Part shown: positions 62,484 through 64,000 of the stretch, one piece after another
How the letters are laid out: every line of letters starts with the position of its first letter
How positions within the stretch are numbered: position 1 is the stretch's first letter
Assembly: GCA_018242205.1 (NCBI GenBank)
Contig: JAFECJ010000010.1
Coordinates: 1 to 64,000, forward strand
Direction: 5' to 3'
Length of the DNA stretch: 64,000 bases
DNA from: Pseudomonadota bacterium
GTDB lineage: Bacteria > Pseudomonadota > Alphaproteobacteria > Rhizobiales > Xanthobacteraceae
The notes under the pieces: generated by a model
What the model saw: only the letters and a program-made list of their open reading frames with translations
Told to the model about the DNA's origin: nothing
The model's database searches: none
Translations under genes and position numbers: made by a program

Positions 62484-62951
62484 GTGGACCGCGACGACCT
62501 CGCCGAGTTCTTCTCGTCCTACGGCCCGGTCAGCGTCAAACGCATGTTTTCCGGCTTCGGCGTGTACGCCGATGATGTCTGCTTCGCCGTGTTCCTGCGC
62601 GGCGAACTGTTCCTCAAGGTCGACTCCGCATCGGTCGCGCGTTTCCAGGCCGAGGGCTCGACACCGTTCAGTTACAGCCAGACCCGAAGCGGCAAGGTCA
62701 TCCAGGTCAATTCGTGGTGGCGGCTGCCGGCGCGGCTTTATGACGAGCCCGACGAACTCGCGGAATGGACCCGCGCTGCGGTGTCGGTCGCGCATGCCGT
62801 AAAGGTCAAGAAGGGCAAACGGAGGCGGGCCGGGATGGCCAAAGCGTCGGCGGGAAAGGCGGCACCCGCCAAACCCGCCGCGCGCAAGACGAAGACCGCG
62901 GTGCCCATTCGCCGGACCGCGAAGAAAGCGGTCAACAGGAAGAAGCGCTAG
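62484..62951 (+). CDS. TfoX N-terminal-domain protein
   Basis: 155 residues from GTG 62484, with GGAGC 7 bases before; longer frame to 62409 overlaps sufA. TfoX_N fold about 5-100 (SSYGPVSVKRMFSGFGVYADDVCFAVFLRGELFLKVD, FSYSQTRSGKVIQVNSWWRLPARLYDEPDELAEW). The last 55 residues are rich in Lys, Ala and Pro and could bind DNA or RNA. TfoX activates competence in some bacteria; stand-alone N-domain proteins have no established role. Starts 14 bases after the sufA stop, so may be read through with it. Confidence 0.85.
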   Translation: MDRDDLAEFFSSYGPVSVKRMFSGFGVYADDVCFAVFLRGELFLKVDSASVARFQAEGSTPFSYSQTRSGKVIQVNSWWRLPARLYDEPDELAEWTRAAVSVAHAVKVKKGKRRRAGMAKASAGKAAPAKPAARKTKTAVPIRRTAKKAVNRKKR

Positions 62952-63023
62952 GCCCGTTCCCTGCGCCTTGACTCATCGCCGGCTTTCCGCGCGAATGAGA
63001 TCGGTGGTGGGGACGGACGGAAC

Positions 63024-64000
63024 ATGGCGTCGCGTGGAGTCGATAGGGCCGGCGCCCGGCTTCTGTGGCTGCTGATGACGATGGCGGTGGCGTTTGCCGG
63101 TTCTTCATACGCCGCGCCGAAGGGCGGCGGAGCAAAAAGCGCTGGTGCCGCACCCTGCCAAAACGGCAAGACCGCCGACATCAAAAAGGACGGCGAAGAC
63201 GACAGCGGCGATGACGACGACGAGGGCGTGCGCTTCGCCGTCGGCGACGGCTGTGGCAAGCTGACCGCCGGCGTCTCCTATACCTATCAGGCAACCAAGC
63301 AGATCGCCGGCGTGCCGCGCATCGTCAACCGCAACGGCACGGTGACGCAGAACACCATGTCGCAATCGGTGACCGCCAGCAGCGGGCTGGAATACAGCCG
63401 GCAGACCTCGCTTGGCGAGTTCAAGACCACCATCGGCGGGGAATGGTCGAAGTCGACCGACGACGGCACGACCAATGGCAGCGCCTATTTCACCGGCTGG
63501 AGCGTCGGACTGGGGGGCCTGACGGTCGGCTACACCGGCTCGCTGATGAGTTTCTGGGAAGGCAATTTTCTTACCAGCGCCAGTTCGCCCGGCCGGTCGG
63601 CGACCACCGTCGTTTACGAGCACGCGCTCGACGACGCCAACAAGATCGCGGTCGGCCTGGAATCGAATCTGCCGACCTCGCCGAACGCCGACACCAATAT
63701 TTGGGCGTTCGATTTCTCCAACCCGATCTATTCGCTGCGCTGGCGCCGCGAAACCGACGCCCTGACGACCCATGTATCTGGCGTGGTGCGTCGGGTCGAT
63801 TTCTCCAGGTCGCCGCTGCTGCCGCAGATTTCCAGTACCGACACCGATCGCATCGGCTGGGCGGGGTCCTTCGGCCTCAAGGTGCCGATCAAATTCATCA
63901 CCGACGGCGACGAAGCGAGTTTCCAAGCGACCTATGCGGTCGATGCCTCGTCCTATCTCGGCACCACCAACGATCTCGTGACCTATCAGAATGTCGTGCG
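63024..64000 (+). CDS. Porin (Porin_2-like), N-terminal part
   Basis: Starts at ATG 63024 and continues past the window end; about 325 residues are visible. Signal peptide about 1-30 (LWLLMTMAVAFAGSSYAAP). Mature start carries a Lys/Asp/Glu-rich region with cysteines (APCQNGKTADIK, GDGCGKLTAG) and then alternating hydrophobic beta strands (GVSYTYQATKQIAG, GLEYSRQTSLGEFKTTIGGEWS), as in alphaproteobacterial outer-membrane porins. Forms general diffusion pores. Mature portion starts with an acidic Asp-Gly stretch (EDDSGDDDDEG), uncommon. Confidence 0.8.
   Translation, partial: MASRGVDRAGARLLWLLMTMAVAFAGSSYAAPKGGGAKSAGAAPCQNGKTADIKKDGEDDSGDDDDEGVRFAVGDGCGKLTAGVSYTYQATKQIAGVPRIVNRNGTVTQNTMSQSVTASSGLEYSRQTSLGEFKTTIGGEWSKSTDDGTTNGSAYFTGWSVGLGGLTVGYTGSLMSFWEGNFLTSASSPGRSATTVVYEHALDDANKIAVGLESNLPTSPNADTNIWAFDFSNPIYSLRWRRETDALTTHVSGVVRRVDFSRSPLLPQISSTDTDRIGWAGSFGLKVPIKFITDGDEASFQATYAVDASSYLGTTNDLVTYQNVV

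Overview
The window is GC-rich chromosomal DNA from an alphaproteobacterium of the order Hyphomicrobiales (Rhizobiales), probably a Xanthobacteraceae/Bradyrhizobiaceae relative. The evidence is gene content and order: B12-dependent ribonucleotide reductase, the NDUFA12-like complex I protein, DUF2155-aat-accC-accB-aroQ, RNase E with a long acidic S1 insertion, a two-desulfurase suf operon behind an Irr-type iron box, a Porin_2-like porin, an intracellular PHA depolymerase and an RNA-free REP-like palindrome. No rRNA, tRNA, CRISPR array, insertion sequence or prophage was seen. Most genes are housekeeping genes, so the interest lies in leaders, small genes and a few atypical proteins.

Layout. 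1-3300: 5' part of nrdJ (minus), a gene-poor and partly AT-richer stretch holding a candidate ~100-nt sRNA, a small membrane ORF, an orphan ribbon-helix-helix regulator and a zinc-ribbon protein. 3386-14700: MscS channel, NDUFA12-like protein, MFS transporter, DUF2155 protein, aat, a two-component island (two response regulators, a REC-HisKA_2 kinase and a CHASE3 kinase), SRPBCC protein, accC-accB, aroQ. 14860-29565: methyltransferase, DsbA-like oxidoreductase, M48-TPR protease, aminotransferase, GT39-like membrane protein, GST, PhaZ, several small or membrane proteins (one of 24 residues), a PilZ-containing soluble MCP, an HtrA-like protease without signal peptide, a PsiF-repeat protein.

29699-43088: cell-envelope and translation block: rne, amidase, PBP1A, membrane protein, prfB with an intact programmed +1 frameshift, TMEM175-like channel, small exported protein, M23 peptidase, 1-Cys-type Bcp. 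43295-54904: a giant AsmA/DUF3971 protein with a His-rich N-terminus, REP-like element, tyrS, anmK, then an RpiR regulator with a TRAP transporter (P-Q-M) and an Asp/hydantoin-racemase-like protein; two matching TGWAAA-N5-TTTCA-type operator candidates tie the regulator to itself and to the transporter genes. 54991-62469: iron-sulfur assembly operon iscS-like, sufB, a 99-residue gene, sufC, sufD, sufS, sufT-like, sufA, tightly packed and preceded by an Irr box and a long hairpin. 62484-64000: TfoX_N-like protein and the 5' part of a porin gene.

The strongest candidates for something not previously described are the promoter-stem-terminator sRNA at 2059-2158, the structured nrdJ upstream region, the RpiR/TRAP/racemase module with a Cys-to-Ser replacement in the racemase, the cytosolic MCP-PilZ receptor, the unassigned gene between sufB and sufC, and the suf leader hairpin.
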